Below the pieces are notes generated by a model. The model saw only the letters and a list, made by a program, of their open reading frames with translations, was not told where the DNA came from and did no database searches. From CAIKOD01 sp035505975 (GTDB taxonomy: Archaea; Halobacteriota; Methanomicrobia; Methanomicrobiales; Methanospirillaceae), in NCBI GenBank assembly GCA_035505975.1, contig DATJQJ010000006.1:1-21916 (forward strand): a stretch of DNA of 21,916 bases. Direction: 5' to 3'. Both the position numbers and the translations under genes were made by a program. Below are positions 20,486 through 21,916 of this stretch, piece after piece; within the stretch, counting starts at the first letter, position 1; each line of letters opens with the position of its first letter.

Positions 20486-21916
20486 TTAGTGCTTGCGCAC
20501 TACGAGGAATGCAACAGCTCCGAGGCCGATCACGGCAATCAGTGCGCCAAATCCAGGCTGAGTTGTCGGCTTGGGGGTTGGGACTGTTGTCGGTGGGGCG
20601 GTCGGGGGTGCTGTTGTTACCGGTGCTACGGTGGTGGGTGGCACGGTGGTTGGAACGGGTGTTGGTTTGAATTCAACAACGTTGAACAACGTGGATGCCT
20701 GTGCACCAGTCACGGTGATGCCTTCTGCCTGGCAGATGTACTCATCCGGCTTGAAGGACGATGCATCGACAGGGAAGGACCATGTGTTGAAGCCCTGGGT
20801 TCCTGCTACGACCTTGACGGTGCCGGTGTTACCGCTGAATTCACCGCTCTGGGTCTTGTCAGTTGGCTGGAACGATGAAGATACTACCTGAACGAGGATC
20901 TGGTCATCGACTGCGAGGTTGGTGGTTCCCTGGATGGTGAACTTGTCTCCGACCTGGTGGTCGCCAATCGGCAGGATAGTGATCTTCGGTACTTCAACGA
21001 GGAACTGGAGCTTCGTGTAGGTATCATCAACGCTCGGGTTGTTGAGTGCCTGGACGAGTGCTTCTGCTGCATCGGATCCCTGGAGGCTGCCTGCTCCGCC
21101 AACCTTGAACAACTGGTTGCCGAATACCGGGTATGCTCCGAGAACGTACATCGGTGCGTTCGGGTTGTCCGGGAATACATCGAAGCGGTCGTTGTACATC
21201 GGGTGCTGAACGACTACGAAGTACTGGCCGGCTGCCATGTTGGCTGTGGTGCCTTCGGTTACTTCATATTCGAACGTTCCGTCTGCATTGACGCTCTGGG
21301 TTGCGTAGCTGATGAAGTTCTTACCCATGATCCAGATTGCGACACCCTGTGTCGGCTGTCCCTGGGCTGTTCCGCGAACATAGAGCTTGTCGCCTGCTGC
21401 TACAACAGACTGTGATGCAACTGCGCTGACGAATGGCTTCCTGATGATGATCGATACGGTTGCATACTGGGCATTTGCAAGGTTGTCCCTGTTGACCGGG
21501 GTTGCAACTGCATATACCGTGTAGGTACCTGCATCGATGTTTAAGTTTGCAGTCTGCCACTTGTAGGACCATGTGTTGTCCTCAAGGACATCCTGTGGGG
21601 TGAACGTTGCCGGGTCTCCCGGGGTAACCGGTGTCCGCGGGTCGGTCATTACACCGCCTGCTGTCGGCAGGTTCGGTCCCGTGATGTAGAGGTAGGTGAA
21701 GTCTGTCTCGGAGTTTGTACCGGTCAGCTTGATCTCCTCGCCGAGGAAGTACTGCTGGTCGCCTGCTGCGACGACGGTGACTGCACCCTTCTGGACTGCA
21801 ATGTCGACCTCGTCACTCTTGAACTGGCGGTCGGTTCCCGAGTTGGTTGCCGGCTCTGAGCGCTCTACATGGATCGTGTAGGTCTTGTCCTTGGTGTCCT
21901 TGGTCGTCGTCCATCC
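20486..21916 (-). CDS. S-layer-type surface glycoprotein, C-terminal 476 residues (partial)
   Basis: The frame is open to the window edge, so the N-terminus lies outside. Visible parts are several beta-sandwich-like repeats with recurring motifs (VVAAGDQQYFLGEEIKLTGT; VVAAGDKLYVRGTAQGQP; IGDHQVGDKFTIQGTTNL), each the start of an Ig-like module. Then comes a Thr/Pro-rich spacer (PTPVPTTVPPTTVAPVTT and onward), and last PGFGALIAVIGLGAVAFLVV with the basic end RKH. This PGF plus helix plus basic tail resembles the PGF-CTERM signal cut by archaeosortase A, which anchors S-layer proteins to lipid. The layout matches Methanomicrobiales S-layer proteins. An ATG at 21649 is internal, not the start, because the upstream frame continues the same repeat pattern. 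Confidence 0.88.
   Translation of the reverse strand, partial: GWTTTKDTKDKTYTIHVERSEPATNSGTDRQFKSDEVDIAVQKGAVTVVAAGDQQYFLGEEIKLTGTNSETDFTYLYITGPNLPTAGGVMTDPRTPVTPGDPATFTPQDVLEDNTWSYKWQTANLNIDAGTYTVYAVATPVNRDNLANAQYATVSIIIRKPFVSAVASQSVVAAGDKLYVRGTAQGQPTQGVAIWIMGKNFISYATQSVNADGTFEYEVTEGTTANMAAGQYFVVVQHPMYNDRFDVFPDNPNAPMYVLGAYPVFGNQLFKVGGAGSLQGSDAAEALVQALNNPSVDDTYTKLQFLVEVPKITILPIGDHQVGDKFTIQGTTNLAVDDQILVQVVSSSFQPTDKTQSGEFSGNTGTVKVVAGTQGFNTWSFPVDASSFKPDEYICQAEGITVTGAQASTLFNVVEFKPTPVPTTVPPTTVAPVTTAPPTAPPTTVPTPKPTTQPGFGALIAVIGLGAVAFLVVRKH

Noticed and set aside
20384..20878. 164-codon plus-strand frame opposite the S-layer-type gene
   Set aside because: Its Gly/Cys/Trp-rich sequence is the complement of the Thr/Pro-rich spacer codons.
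1..21916. CRISPR array, insertion sequence or integrase in the window
   Set aside because: I saw no regularly spaced direct repeats, transposase motifs or terminal inverted repeats with target duplications on either strand.

Overview
The window looks like chromosomal DNA of a methanogenic euryarchaeon, most probably of the order Methanomicrobiales. The support is a bifunctional Fae-Hps, an archaeal-type glycyl-tRNA synthetase, a full-length Hef helicase/nuclease, UPF0147 and autoantigen-p27-like proteins, a tRNA-Trp with an intron-encoded box C/D RNA, a bacterial-type gyrBA pair, a cobalt/nickel ECF transporter and an S-layer-type protein ending in a PGF-type sorting signal. Genes are mostly led by TATA boxes 20-50 nt upstream and followed by T-runs, as expected for archaea. 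The order-level placement is inference; no 16S rRNA gene is present.

Layout. 80-239: tRNA-Trp(CCA), whose 86-nt intron is itself a C/D guide RNA aimed at positions 34 and 39 of the same tRNA. 608-1789: fae-hps, linking formaldehyde, tetrahydromethanopterin and pentose phosphates. 1.9-5.6 kb: a gene-poor accessory stretch with three eroded loci (a Cys-rich small protein with an in-frame TGA, a coiled-coil membrane protein, and a GYD-domain protein with two frameshifts), an exported NlpC/P60-like protein, a lipoprotein and two small membrane proteins. 5.6-7.0 kb, minus strand: a UPF0173 metallo-hydrolase and a Cmi4-like helix-turn-helix protein. 7.3-11.3 kb, plus strand: the glyS-hef pair, overlapping by 4 nt. 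11.3-12.6 kb: a p27-like zinc-ribbon protein and UPF0147 diverging around one near-symmetrical TATA box, then a YjbQ-family protein. 12.9-17.4 kb, minus strand: the gyrB-gyrA operon, with a small conserved-looking protein upstream. 18.1-19.9 kb: cbiQ-cbiO, the T and A components of a cobalt/nickel ECF transporter, with a His-rich tail on CbiO and no S component nearby. 20.5 kb to the end: the C-terminal part of a large S-layer-type surface protein that continues beyond the window.

The least explained elements are (1) a ~150-bp non-coding element present twice in opposite orientation (12663-12812 minus, 20271-20421 plus), with conserved blocks and a stem that appears to vary in a compensatory way; (2) the head-to-head pair of 5'-truncated genes at about 2.1 kb, one of them a cysteine-rich reading frame crossing TGA and followed by a hairpin/T-run terminator; and (3) the self-targeting tRNA intron. 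The intron belongs to a known euryarchaeal type, and here it can be verified base by base.
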